Shown: positions 41,801 through 53,027, counted from the stretch's first letter. The stretch is 64,000 nt of DNA from Galdieria partita (GCA_025991245.1 BQMJ01000003.1:186001-250000); one strand, 5' to 3'. The notes: a model not told the origin generated them from the sequence alone. Numbers and translations: made by a program.

Positions 41801-43496
41801 TGGCATATCTTAAGGAAGGACCATTTCCGAGATCAACTCTATTCAAGTCACTTCTCAATGCTTCATATGAGGTTAAAACAATATCCATCTCCGCAAGAAA
41901 CCTTGCAGCTACATATCCAGATTCTTTCATTCCTCTATAAGTATAATGACGAATTCCAACTTTTGTATTTCGTTCAATCTCTTCTTCCCATTGTCTTAAG
42001 ATTGAAGAGGGACACACAATAAGAGTTGTATGACTTTGTAAAACCTTTTGAGATTTATAGTCAGCTTCACATTCATAGCAAAGATGCGGCGATTCCTGCA
42101 ATACTCTTATGGCACGCTCAAACCGATAGTTGGCACACCAAGCATGTTCTACTGTTCCGCATTCGTCACATCGCACGAACAAAGAGTGGAATTCTTTGGG
42201 CACACAACTATTCGGTGTCAATTGTTCGCAGTAAGCACATCTTTCAACAAATTGAGTACTGTTCACAAAAGAGAAAACTTCATCTACGCCAATTCCATCA
42301 TTATCATCCACTTTGTCATTGAATGACAAGATTTTTGAGTTTCTGCCCCAAAAGACACGTTTCCGTTTCTCCATTGAAGTGTATTCTTTCCTCTTAGCCA
42401 ACGTCAATATGATCAAAGACAATACTTCAATGGTCTTTCCTAAACCCATTTCATCTGCCAGTATTCCACCCTGAATATCCTCAAAAGGTTCAAAACTCTT
42501 TTTCGATACTTGTCCTGTACAAGGATTATAAAAGAAAGATATGCTTCTATTTGAATTGTTGGAAAACACTGGAAACCACAACGGATTACTCTCTTCACCA
42601 TTCATACTCATCGACGATGCGCTTTCTCGATATAACATCCATGAAATAGCCTTTACTTGATACGGTCGAAGAATAACCCTTAACTGTTGTTCTAAAAGTG
42701 TCATTTCCGAGGTTTTCAGTTCCCACTGCTTACTCGAACATTCCAGTCTTTCCAATTGATATGTCTCGCAAACTTGATTGAACCAGAGAGAATCTAGCGT
42801 CGAATGAATATCTTCACGGCAGTCCGTTTCTAAATAAGGTGCAAATATACTGATACTAGGGTGCAGCCATGACATCAAAGCGCTCACATGAGTGAATACT
42901 GATAGTCTTCGAAACTCTATCGCTGAACTTGGTGCATTTAAGAATAGCTTCTCAGTTAAATAAAACTCTATTGTTAGACAGCTTATCTCTGAACTAGTCA
43001 AAGCTTCCTCACATAGACAACTTGTGACAACTTTCGCAGCCAAAAAATCATTGTGTGCTAAATATCGTATTGCTTTCGCTAAACGGTGATAGAGAATAAC
43101 ATCACCTGAATAAATATAAACGTTCAGTCCATGTGAAACTTTTACAGGAAAAGAAAATTTCACAGAAATCAAAGACTTTCCACCTTCTTGTAGAGAACCC
43201 TCCTCCCAAGTCTTTACGGCAAAGTCTTCTCTTTGAGCCTCAAACTCATCTGACTCTATAGAAACTCTCCAGAAACGACCTTCCACTGCCTTTTCACCAC
43301 AATAATATAAATTTGCCTGCATAGTAGCCTCTGACTGAATGTTGTTACCTTGCGCTTGCAAACTGACGGGCCATAAAAAGCACCAGGGACCTTCACTATC
43401 ACCAACCAGGTTCTCAGCAGTTCCACTAATTTGTGTGGAAACAGCTTCCTTGTTTCTCGTGACTCTCTTTCTCTTTCGAGTCCTAGGTGTTGTCAT
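38872..43496 (-). CDS. SHPRH: SHPRH-type SNF2 helicase / PHD / RING ubiquitin ligase, 1524 aa
   Basis: Exon 1 is 43496-40236 and exon 2 is 40185-38872, with a 50-nt intron. The start is ATG 43496, preceded only by TTG. Order of parts: SNF2 helicase motif I in GGILADEMGLGKTIEVLSL; an inserted PHD finger (CAYCEQLTPNSCVPKE, CDECGTVEHAWC, LCYEC); motif II as IEWFRICLDEAQMV (DEAQ); RRWCVTGTPIHRDMSDFHGL; a long coiled region; a C3HC4 RING (CPVCWRELETQVVILPCGHR, FCAECV, ISCPSC); and helicase C with AVGRVHRIGQKKPTFVHRFL. Rad5/SHPRH proteins polyubiquitinate PCNA and protect stalled forks. The linker-histone domain of animal SHPRH is not obvious. This is the longest protein in the window. Confidence 0.9.
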
Positions 43497-43604
43497 TCTA
43501 AATACCCAACCACTGGTTGAAGAATAGGAATCCAAAACAACTCATTGAGCGATGTGCGTATTTCACGTCTCAATATCCAAAAAAGAAAACAGTCCTTTAT
43601 TCGG

Positions 43605-44243
43605 TTATGGCTTGAACAAGCTATCTGGTGCAATAGAAGTAGTCAAACCATATCTCTGTAAACCTAAACAGTACTCTTCTGCTAGTTGTTTCCAGGTGGT
43701 AGTTACGGTTGAAACGCCACAGCTATGAGCTTCCATTGTCACCCTGTGTGCTTTCTTTCTAGATACGGTCTTTACGACACTTACAATAGCTGTTATCACA
43801 TAGTCAAATGTATGAATGTCGTCGTTGTGTAACAAAACGCGCCAATTGTGTTCCAGCTCTTCCTTCTTTTCTTTTTTGGTTTTACGTTTTGGTTTTACTT
43901 TAACTGCGACACCTCCTCTACCTTCTCTTTGAGCTTGATTCGCGTCCGAGCCTCCTTTCGAGAAGTCCAGTTTTCCTGGTTTTCCGGTCACAGAAGGCTT
44001 CGGGCGACCAATTTCTGTTTTGCAATAAATATTACTTTCGCAAAATACACAACTTCGTGTTTCACCTAAACTTATTCCAGAGTTAGACGAGTGTTTGGTA
44101 ACTTTCCAGGTAACTCCGCGGCGCAATATATAGCTACCATAAGAACAACTTGAACATTTGTAAGAGAACCTTTGAAAAGACTTCTTTCCTTGAGGAAAAT
44201 GCTGGATAGGACAATAAAATGACCAAGCTACTAGTGTTTCCAT
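43605..44243 (-). CDS. CLPS: ClpS-like N-recognin adaptor, probably plastid-targeted, 212 aa
   Basis: The ATG at 44243 starts a 130-residue Ser/Lys/Cys-rich N-terminal region, long enough for a plastid transit peptide, that ends in a basic linker (KVKPKRKTKKEKKEELE). The ClpS core follows: NWRVLLHNDDIHTFDYVITA, KAHRVTMEAHSCGVSTVTTT, WKQLAEEYCLGLQRYGLTTS. The NDD triad that grips the substrate alpha-amino group and the H of 'MEAHSCG' are present. ClpS delivers N-degron proteins to ClpC/ClpP. Four Cys in CSSCSYG and CVFCESNIYC are spaced as two CxxC pairs, suggesting a small metal-binding knuckle not usual in ClpS. Confidence 0.8.
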   Translation of the reverse strand: METLVAWSFYCPIQHFPQGKKSFQRFSYKCSSCSYGSYILRRGVTWKVTKHSSNSGISLGETRSCVFCESNIYCKTEIGRPKPSVTGKPGKLDFSKGGSDANQAQREGRGGVAVKVKPKRKTKKEKKEELEHNWRVLLHNDDIHTFDYVITAIVSVVKTVSRKKAHRVTMEAHSCGVSTVTTTWKQLAEEYCLGLQRYGLTTSIAPDSLFKP

Positions 44244-44706
44244 AGACACAAAATAACTCGGTGCTCCTTTCGAGCTCCAAACAATCCAATGGGAGTTGAC
44301 GATCGATGGAGGATTGGTTCAAGTTGTGAATTTAATCGTTCAGTGTCGATAGGAAAATTGCAGCTTATTTAGAGAAATAGGGATATCAATGCTTCCATGA
44401 CTTATTTTACAATTCTCAGGTTCCTTGATTAGTTTCATAGAGACGAGATCAGTCGTAGATTGCCAAGTTGCTAACTCATCTACTACAGGAACACTTGAAC
44501 ACTATGCTGCCATCTTTGTATATTATGTGTGAAAGAAGATATCATTTCAAGGCATTCTGTTCACATGAACGGAGGACGGTCGTTAAACTATGGATTCGAC
44601 TCGGAAAAATTTTCCAGAAGAGAAATTTTTGATTGCTTTTCTTCCCATCCAAATAGTGTCGAGTTTCTTCTGTTGCCACTCAGTGGTCAAGTAAACAATT
44701 CTTAGA
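44244..44706. other. Divergent promoter region, ClpS / oxalate fusion gene
   Basis: About 460 bases lie between two divergent ATGs. No open frame, repeat or RNA gene is recognised. It presumably carries both promoters. Confidence 0.4.
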
Positions 44707-47700
44707 ATGGGCGACACATTATTAAGCATTCCAAGCACTTCTATGCAGGTATCGAACAAAGTTGCCATAGGGATCGCTGGAACATACACTTCTCTTTCCT
44801 ATTCTCAGCTGCGTGATTCAGTTTCCAAGGTTTGCGAAGAGATTATCAAAGTAACCCAAAAGGGAGATGTGATTAGTTTGGTATTACCCAACTCTGTTGA
44901 ATTTGTTGTTTCTTTTCTAGCTGTTACTTGGGCTGGTGCTATTGCAGCACCCTTGAATGAAGCATATAGAAAAGATGAGTTTTTGTTTTATTTGCAAGAT
45001 GCAGGAGCGAAGGCAGTTGTAGTCATCGAAAATCATTCACCAAAAGAAGCTCTCGAAGCTGCAGAGTCGTTGAAGTTACCTATTTGGTCCATATCGAAAT
45101 TTACTTCAAATTCAAGAGATATATGCATGAAAATACCGCGTTCCAATTGGGATGAAACACAAAGTATTGGAAATAACAGGGCTTTACCAGAAGACATTGC
45201 ATTGTTTCTTCATACATCAGGGACGACTTCGAAACCCAAAGGAGTTCCTTTAACTCATAAGAATTTGATGACCTCCATTAGAAATATAAGCAAAACATAT
45301 GAACTTTCTGATTCCGATGTCACGTTATTAGTTATGCCTTTGTTTCATGTTCATGGCTTAATGGCAGCACTACTATCAACACTTGCTACTGGAGGACAAG
45401 TTTGGATACCTGAAGAAGGGAGATTTTCTGCTTCCAATTTTTGGAAGCATTGTGTCCAGCATAAGGTGACTTGGTACACTGCAGTACCGACCATTCATCA
45501 AATCTTAGTTTCCCGAGCAGAGCAAGACTATCCGAAAAACAATCCGCCACCTTTGCGCTTTATACGAAGTTGTAGTTCTTCATTAGCACCAAGTATTTTG
45601 GATAAGATGGAGCAACTGTTTCATGCACCGGTGTTGGAAGCATATGCAATGACTGAAGCCTCACATCAAATGACTTCGAATCCACTTCCAAAGAATGGCA
45701 GAAGGAAGCCAGGAACTGTGGGTAAAGGTCAGAATGTAGAAGTTGCAATATTATCAGACAATTGTGAAATTCTTGGACCAAACAAAGTTGGTGAGGTTTG
45801 TATTCGTGGAGAGAATGTAACCAAAGGTTATTTGAATAACCCAAAAGCAAATGAAGAGGCTTTTGCAGGCGGTTGGTTTCATACTGGTGATCAGGGATAT
45901 TTAGATGAGGATGGTTATCTTACTTTGACTGGGAGAATAAAGGAACTTATCAATCGTGGCGGAGAGAAGATATCACCTTTAGAGGTGGATGCAGCTCTCT
46001 TATCTCATCCTAATGTTTCAGAAGCAGTTTCTTTTGGTGTTTCAGATGAAAAATATGGTGAAGAAGTGGAAGCTGCAGTTATTTTGAAGAATAAATCTCG
46101 TGGAACAACTGAGAAGGATATCATAGAGGATTGTAAGAGTCGCATTGCATCCTTTAAAGTCCCGAAGAAAATTTATATTGTGGATGATTTTCCGCGAACA
46201 GGTTCTGGTAAGATTCAAAGACGAATTGTGGCTCAAAGTATATTGGAACAATTCGGTTCACAGAACAATGGAACAAGAACATCATCCGTAGACAGAAATC
46301 AAGGAAAGGAGACAATATCCGACTCTTCCACATTGATAGATGGTTATCAGTTGGTGGCAAAGATACTAAAGTGTTTAGGAATAAATGCTGCGTTTGGAGT
46401 CTTGGGCATTCCAGTGACAAAATTAGGAATATGTTGTCAACAGGAGAGAATTCGTTTTATTTCCACCCGTCATGAACTTCCCGCTAGTTACGCTGCAGGA
46501 GCTTTTGGATATCTTCAAGGGAAGCCTGGAGTTTGCATAACAGTCTCTGGTCCTGGTTGTTTGCATGCTTTAGCAGGACTGGCCAGTGCCACAGTGAATT
46601 GCTTTCCAATGATTTTAATTAGTGGAGCTGCAGAAAATTCGCAAATTGATCGTGGTGCATTCCAAGAATGTGATCAACTTCGTGCTGCGCTTCCTCATGC
46701 GAAACAAGTATTTCGAGTAGAAGACATCGGAGAAACTGCAAGATATCTTTGCCGAGCATATCACATAGCTCGAAGTGGTCGTCCAGGAGGTGTATATATT
46801 GAATTTCCTTCCAATGTACTTCATCAAAGACTGGAAATAAGTAAAGTTGAACATCTGTTGTCATTTAGTAAGGAGTTTATTTCGTGTCCACGGAATTTGC
46901 CAACACCAACACCGGATGTTATTGAACGAACCATTCAGTTGTTACGTATGGCAGAAAGACCTCTCATTGTGATTGGAAAAGGAGCGAACTATGCCTGTGC
47001 AGAACACGAACTTGCTCAGTTGATCAACAACTTGAACATTCCATTTCTAGCCACTCCTATGGGAAAGGGTTGCATTCCTGACTCACATCCACTTAGTGCG
47101 TCTGCTGCACGCTCTTTGGTTTTGAAGGAGTCAGATGTTGTACTTTTAGTTGGAGCACGACTCAATTGGATACTGCATTATGGAAAGCCACCTCGTTGGT
47201 CAGACAACTGCAAGTTCATTCAATTGGATATATGTGAGGAAGAGTTCCATCGCAATATGAATATCGCTCTACCTGTATTTGGCGATATTCGAGAATGTGT
47301 GAAGCTTATAAACAAGGCAGTGGCAAAGGAGCCTTTCCAAGTACCCATTAGTTGGCGTAATAAAGTTCGACAGAAATGTGAAGAAAATACCAGAAAATTA
47401 GAAAGTCGTCTACAAGAACTGAGAATACCATTAGATTTCCATTGTGCTTTAAATGCAATGCGTGTAGTGATTACATCTTTACCAAAACCTAAACCGATAC
47501 TTGTAAGCGAAGGAGCGAATACTATGGACTTTGGAAGACTCATTCTTCCAGTTGAGGAACCACGGTCCAGGTAAGGACTTTTTGTGCTTTATTCTATTTG
47601 GAAACTTAATATATTCTATTAGACTTGATGCAGGAACATGGGGTACGATGGGTGTCGGAATGGGTTATGCTATTGCAAGTTCAATCAGTTATCCAGGTCG

Positions 47701-48055
47701 ATCAGTTATTGCTCTTGAAGGAGACTCCGCTTTTGGTTTCAGTGGGATGGAAATAGAGACCATTATCAGATATAATCTCCCGATAGTTACTGTGGTATTT
47801 AATAATAATGGAATCTATGGCGGAACTGAAAAAAGTGCAGATCCTTCTGATCCTGCTCCAACCAGTTTTGTTCCAAATGCTCATTATGAAAAGATTGCAG
47901 AGGCTTTCGGGGGATTGAGTTTCTGGATCGAGACAGCAGAAGAGCTTGTCAAGGCTTTGAGAGAATCTTTGGAGTCGAAGAAACCGGCACTTTTGAATGT
48001 GGTTATTGATCCATCAGCTGGTACAGAAAGCGGTAGCCTCACATCCCACAACTAA
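44707..48055 (+). CDS. Fused oxalyl-CoA synthetase (AAE3) - oxalyl-CoA decarboxylase / 2-hydroxyacyl-CoA lyase, 1098 aa
   Basis: Exons 44707-47570 and 47623-48055 are joined across a 52-nt intron. Residues 1-515 are an ANL ligase extremely close in sequence to plant AAE3: ALFLHTSGTTSKPKGVPLT, PLFHVHGLMAALLSTL, LEAYAMTEASHQM, FHTGDQGYLDEDGYL, GRIKELINRGGEKISPLEVD, and the catalytic lysine in TGSGKIQRRIVA. After a 25-residue linker, residues about 540-1098 are a ThDP enzyme: RHELPASYAAGAFGYL with the cofactor-activating Glu, ITVSGPGCLHALAGLASAT, and the ThDP/Mg motif GDSAFGFSGMEIETI ending in FNNNGIYGG. The pair would convert oxalate + CoA + ATP to oxalyl-CoA and then formyl-CoA + CO2. The last residues (TSHN) are not a canonical peroxisomal signal. 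Substrate choice in the second half (oxalyl-CoA or longer 2-hydroxyacyl-CoA) cannot be read from motifs alone. Confidence 0.88.
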
Positions 48056-48125
48056 TGTTGTGTTTTGTATTCGGAACATGTGATACTTGTAGAAACCTAT
48101 CCATTTTACATTAAATGTTGGATTC

Positions 48126-48149
48126 TATATATATATATATATATATATT
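48126..48149. repeat. (TA)n microsatellite, about 12 units
   Basis: An uninterrupted TA run in the short gap between the fusion enzyme and the MYB-like gene. It is likely to be length-polymorphic. Confidence 0.9.
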
Positions 48150-48221
48150 TGTATATCATTCATATATCGTGTTTGCAGACTTATTGACAGGTTATGTTGG
48201 TGCGGTATTATCAAGGCAAAG

Positions 48222-49607
48222 TTAAACGTCATCACTTTCGTAAGTGTTGATAAACTGCTTTGAATCATCATTGTATTCTTGCTCATCATGCCAAGAATTT
48301 AATTGTTTATTTCCGCTTCGAATGAGCTCCTTATTCAACTTGCCTAATCGAAGAAGATACGCACCATGGCTTTGTATTTGTCGACGAGATTTGTTAGGCA
48401 AAACTTTTTGAATTTGTTTCCATTTAGTGCCATATTGTTTGAAGGCCTTCATAAACAATGCATCTTCCTTTGGAGTCCATAAATTGGAACGTCCTTTTCC
48501 CCCTCCTAAAGTATGCCAATTATCTTCATTTCCTAACAAGACATTTTGTCAGCATTAGCAAAGACATTAAGTGTAATAACACCAATCAACCCACTTTTCA
48601 ATCATACCTTTGTCTTTTCGGTCAGTCTTCTCTTGCGATTGGACATTTCCAGCCAATGGTCTTTCTAAGTAAGCAGCTGGGGAAGAATCCAACTCACGCC
48701 ATTCTTTCTCAGGATATCTCATATTTACAGCAGAAGAGGAAGCTGCGGTTGCACGAAAATTCGAAGCTTTGACGGATGCTTTCGCACTTGCAGTACTTTT
48801 CAAGTTGTGAGATACAGATGGCATCCTCTGACTTCTTTCTTCAAAACCACTCAAGTTGGATAGTTTCTCAGCACAAGTCGAAGTAGAAGCTGGCGTATAC
48901 ATTTTCATCCTTTCAACAATTTGTTGAAATATATAGATAGGCCTATTTTCAAATGTAGATATTAATAAACTACGATATTTGTTGATAAGCTGTAATTGTC
49001 TTTTAACTTCTCTCTCCATTTTGTCTGTCAAAAGAAGAAACTTTTCTCTTTTACGTTGAATATCTTCAACAACTTCCCTTAGCTGCTGATTCTCCCTTTC
49101 AATATCGTCTTTGTCTCTTGCATACTTCGTCTCTCTAGGTAACAATACCTTTGCAGGAGGCGACGCTGTCGATTGAGTGGAAGAGACAGGTTTTTCTACA
49201 CTCTGAAGCAAAGCATCCTGTACAGCACTAGAGCTAGGAATCGAGCAACCATCGACAGGCTCTCTTTCCTGACCAGTTGCAGCTATCGAAACTGCTGCAG
49301 TTCCAGCAGCAGATGATGCCACTGATGTATTCCCAACGGTTGTTACCACTGTTGTTTGAAGTGTACTGCCCGAGACAGTACTCGCAAGTTCTTCTTCAAC
49401 TGGCAATCTTGCGACAGTAGGATTAATTGTAGTAACAACGGTAGATACTGTAGCTGTTTGCGTCACAGGCTCCACAAGAGATACTTTATCTTTCCTTGGC
49501 GGAACGCTTTGCAGGGTTTGCTGCACTTTAGAAAATTCGCGACTAGCCTTGGGAAAACTTCTCGAATCTCGCTGTTCACTTGCTGCTTCCTCTATCGAAG
49601 ACTCCAT
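48222..49607 (-). CDS. MYB/SANT-domain protein with coiled coil, 436 aa
   Basis: Exon 1 is 49607-48608 and exon 2 is 48532-48222, with a 75-nt intron (the longest confident one here). The start is ATG 49607 (MESSIEEAASEQR). Residues 1-130 are Thr/Val/Ser-rich. Residues about 150-200 form a coiled coil (DDIERENQQLREVVEDIQRK, REKFLLLTDKMEREVKRQLQ). The C-terminal domain is a single MYB repeat: SNLWTPKEDALFMKAFKQYG, TKWKQIQKVLPNKSRRQIQS, HGAYLLRLGK. The third helix 'R.QIQSHG.Y' is reminiscent of the SHAQKY(F/Y) class of single-repeat MYBs. A transcription factor is likely; its targets are unknown. It is divergent from the cobalamin adenosyltransferase gene, with 147 bp between starts. Confidence 0.75.
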
Positions 49608-49753
49608 AAAGTTGCTATCAACACACACTAACTCTATACGATAACACTTCTCCCAAATATGTGTCTCACAAAAACAAGTTAGTAGTGAAAAACTACAGAA
49701 AATCTCATAAGTGTTTACTATCTGTAGTGTACAGAAATGCAAACGCGCGACAG

Positions 49754-50669
49754 ATGTTTCTATTGAATGTGTGGTCTTCATTGAAATTGCTCAACTTGTT
49801 GAAAAAGAACGCAGAAGCAACTCGTCTAGTTTCGTATCTTTCTCATCATAGGAACTTGCATAATTCCGTATCAGTTGGAGAGGAGAAAGTCGAATCCAAA
49901 CGAGTAAGAATATACACCAGAACCGGCGATAAAGGAAAATCGAGTCTACTGACAGGTATTTACTTTCTTTCATTTTTTGAGTGTATTAGATTATTTCATG
50001 TCTAGGTGAAAGAAGACCGAAGGATGATGCGGTGTTTGAAGTTTTAGGCACTCTTGACGAGCTGAACGCCCACATTGGTTTATGCGTGGTATACTGCCGT
50101 TCTTTGGAAAGGAGTGTCTTGACAGCGAAACTTGAAGATATTCAGTCATCACTCTTTGATTTGGGTGCAGTTATTGCCTCTCACTGTTCCAATTCGGAGA
50201 AATGGAAAGGAAATTTTGACCTGGCAAAGTTTCGTTTTGAACATAAAAAGGCAAGCCAATATCTTGGAAGAAGAAGAATAAGTCAAAAACTTACGTTTAC
50301 AAGGTTGAGGAACTTGAGGGATGGATTGATGAATTGGAAGGGTCTTTGCCAACGTTGAGAAATTTTATTCTACCCAGTGGTGGTTTAGTAGGTGCACAAC
50401 TGCATATTACAAGAGCCGTTGGAAGACGAACAGAAAGACGGTTCTGGACAGCTTTTCAGCATACACTTCCAGCGATTCAAGACTGTAAGGATCAATTTGA
50501 AACCTTACAGTGCGTCGGACAGTATTTAAATAGGTGGCTATTATGATATATTGTTTTTCTGTCCATGTCTAAGATGACATTTAGGTTGGGTGACTTGTTA
50601 TTTGTTGCTGCAAGAATAGCAGCTCAAGAGACTGGCAGTCCAGAAATTCTATACAAAAGGCCCAGTTGA
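49754..50669 (+). CDS. MMAB: ATP:cob(I)alamin adenosyltransferase (MMAB/PduO type), 253 aa
   Basis: The exons are 49754-49955, 50006-50250, 50304-50533 and 50585-50669. Introns 1 and 3 are GT-AG (50 and 51 nt). Intron 2 (53 nt) starts GCAAGC, a GC-AG intron. Signatures: RIYTRTGDKGKSSLLTGERR-P, FEVLGTLDELNAHIGL, SLFDLGAVIA, VEELEGWIDEL, NFILPSGGLVGAQLHITRAV-GRRTERR and YLNRLGDLLFVAAR. The N-terminal 40 residues are basic and Leu/Asn-rich, fitting a mitochondrial presequence. The enzyme makes adenosylcobalamin for methylmalonyl-CoA mutase. A TTG-started extension upstream is ignored in favour of ATG 49754. Confidence 0.92.
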
Positions 50670-50772
50670 CTTTTCTAAGCAATCATAGTATGCTAAAATT
50701 GTGTGATTGCAAATTAAACGTTGCTATCGTGAAATTTTACTTTGGTCATATTCTAATAAAACTTCTATTGCA

Positions 50773-50892
50773 ATGTCTATATTTCAAGGAAATTTTCTAC
50801 TAGTAGCATTCTCCTTTGTATTACTCGTTTTTTTAGCGGTTACTTGTCTATGGAAATTATATATAACACAAAGTACATATATACCACGATAG
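50773..50892 (+). CDS. Possible 39-aa single-pass membrane microprotein
   Basis: ATG 50773 opens MSIFQGNFLLVAFSFVLLVF followed by LAVTCLWKLYITQ and stops after 39 codons. It has one clear transmembrane helix (residues 8-28) with a short basic tail, the build of subunits such as OST4 or small TOM proteins, but I see no specific match. It lies alone between two confirmed genes on the same strand. It could be chance; AT-rich DNA easily gives hydrophobic frames. Confidence 0.25.
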   Translation: MSIFQGNFLLVAFSFVLLVFLAVTCLWKLYITQSTYIPR

Positions 50893-50936
50893 ACAAATTG
50901 ACTCTACCTGAATGATACAAAGATTGTCTTCTGGAC

Positions 50937-51944
50937 ATGCTGGAAGGAGCTAAAACGATTGTGCACGAGATTTTTCTCCAAACGGACATTGGGATGGACA
51001 TTTCAGCTATAATTGTAAGTTCAGTTGAATCATAAACTGTTTGAATACGCGACTCAACATTTTTATAGACAGTCGTCGTCTGGATATCTGCGATGATTCT
51101 CATATGTGGGGCTTTTGCTGGTCTACGTAGGAATAACTGTTGTATAAGCTGGAGACTCCGTGTCTCTCGTCAAGCAGCAACTTCAGAAGGAGGCGTTACC
51201 GTAGGAAATATTCCCTACAACTCTCCACCTTTTGTATATTTGTACAACGTTTCTTCAACACGTCTTGACACAGTAGCACCGGAGATTGTTTATGACAGTA
51301 AAGAGTCCATTCTGAAACAGAAGCCACAGTTAAAGGCCCTTGTCTCGAAACGTTACTTTGAAAAACAGTTACCCAAACAGGATGAGGAAGAAGAATCTTT
51401 CGCCAATCGTATACAAAATACTGTAGGAAATTGGGACGAACTTGCTCGCAGCTCGGCGAACACAGAGAAAAGTGTCCTGGAAGAGGAGTTGAGTGACCGA
51501 AGCGTTCATGACCAGCACAAGTATAGTTTGGAGCCTAGTCTTAGTGACGTGGTAGTAGACGAAAGTGAAGATACTGCTTTGTTAGCTTTTGGAGAACTTC
51601 TTAAGAGTCAAACAATGTGTGTAATTTGTTTGGAGGATTTTGAGAAAGGCTGTTTTGTTCGTGTGTTGAGTTGTACCCATATGTTTCATAGTGTATGTTT
51701 GCGACAGTGGCTCACAAAGTCAGTATACTGTCCTTTATGCAAGAAACATGTGTTTAAGGATTCTGAATACGGTCAAGAAGGTGGAAGATATAGATACAGG
51801 TCGTTGTTTGACGGACCCAACCTCTTTAATACTAGTAACTTCTTAACAAGAAATTCTCCTGATTGGTTTGATATAGAGCGACGTGAATATCAAACACGTG
51901 GACAGAGTTGGCAAAATAGAAATGTGTTGACAGCCTTTATTTAA
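50937..51944 (+). CDS. RING-H2 ubiquitin ligase with N-terminal membrane span, 317 aa
   Basis: Exons 50937-51014 and 51069-51944 are joined by a 54-nt intron that splits the membrane helix (ISAIITVVVWISAMILICGA, then FAGLRRNN). The junction restores a hydrophobic span of about 22 residues. A 150-residue acidic/polar region follows. The RING is C3H2C3: MCVICLEDFEKGCFVRVLSC, THMFHSVCLRQWLTKSVYCP, LCK. The layout (one TM near the N-terminus, RING-H2 late) recalls ATL-type ligases. The substrate and the membrane are unknown. Confidence 0.78.
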
Positions 51945-51991
51945 GTTGTTTCGTGAAATAACTCAGTACTCCACCTTCAAGTTGCAGCAAT

Positions 51992-52896
51992 TTAGCAATC
52001 CTGGGAACAAAATATTTTTTGGAGAACTTGTTCAATATTCGAGTTATTTTCAGAGAAAGGTTGTACATCTGAACTTCCAGACTGCAAAATTCTCACATTT
52101 GATACAGGTTTCATATTCTCTTCGGAAAGTGAACTAGTACAGTGGCTCGAAGAGGAGCATTGTTCATTTGATACTGATATATCTGCTTTGAACTTGTTTT
52201 TTTTGGTTTTCCTGTTCTTGACTCGTGCTAAAACGTTTGCACATTCCACTCTGGAAAGATAGAAGTCACGTTCACGAGCCATCTGAGACAATTCCAAGTT
52301 GAGACGTCTATTTTTATGTTTCCACAATGAAGCTGAACAATGCATTGTTAATAAAAGTTCCGGCTGAAAAGAAAAGCTTTTACCTTTTTCTTCAATCAAA
52401 TGATGCCACTTGAAGCCTTTCAAATATCGTAGATTCCATAAATCCTCACTAAAGGGCTTCCTTCTACTTCCAATAGAGCGACCTCAAGAGACAAAGAGAT
52501 CTGCGATGTTTTCAAGTTCAAAGTGGCTCCTCTTACCAATTGGCTGATTATTGAGCAAGTCTACGGCCAGTTCTGCCTTTTGTTTATCTAAGAATTCTAT
52601 CCATCCGTACTTTGAACGTCTCCTGCGACTTCCACCTGCCTTGGTTCGACACTTTCTACTTTCAGCATCTAACACGGAGCCATTAAAAAATTGGAAACGA
52701 GACCCAAAACTAAGAGCTAACCTTCAGGTTCCAGCCATATCCTATCTACAGAACCTATCTTGGAAAATATGGAGCGTACATCTGGAACAGTCATTCGAGG
52801 CGGCACCCGAGTCAGAAAAATAACACCTCGTTCAGTGTCCTGTACAAAGTCATCTGAGTCATTCTCAGTGATAGTGGTCTCCCTGCAAGCCTGCAT
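51992..52896 (-). CDS. ESF2: ABT1/ESF2 pre-rRNA processing factor, 248 aa
   Basis: Four exons are inferred: 52896-52722, 52668-52537, 52482-52384 and 52332-51992. The introns are 53, 54 and 51 nt, and all phases agree. The RRM-like core reads RGVIFLTRVPPRMTVPDVRS, IFSKIGSVDRIWLEPE, SKYGWIEFLDKQKAELAVDL, LNNQPIG, then DLWNLRYLKGFKWHHLIEEK and MARERDFYLSRVECANVL. This block is diagnostic of Esf2 in yeast and ABT1 in animals, a U3 snoRNP/SSU-processome cofactor that works with helicase Dbp8 in 18S rRNA maturation. Basic clusters (SRRRRSK, KNRKTKKNK) fit nucleolar targeting. The start is ATG 52896. Confidence 0.86.
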
Positions 52897-53027
52897 AGGC
52901 AACAGAAAGATATATTTTCTAAAGGTACACAGCAATGCTACTACAGCTCGGAAAGTTTTCAATCCAAGCACCAAAATTTTGTAGATGCAAACATGAGAAC
53001 CAAGAAAAACATTTTTACACTTAAGTT

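Noticed and set aside
48126-48149. TA repeat as an origin or matrix-attachment site
   Set aside because: Only 24 bp, a plain microsatellite with no other features.
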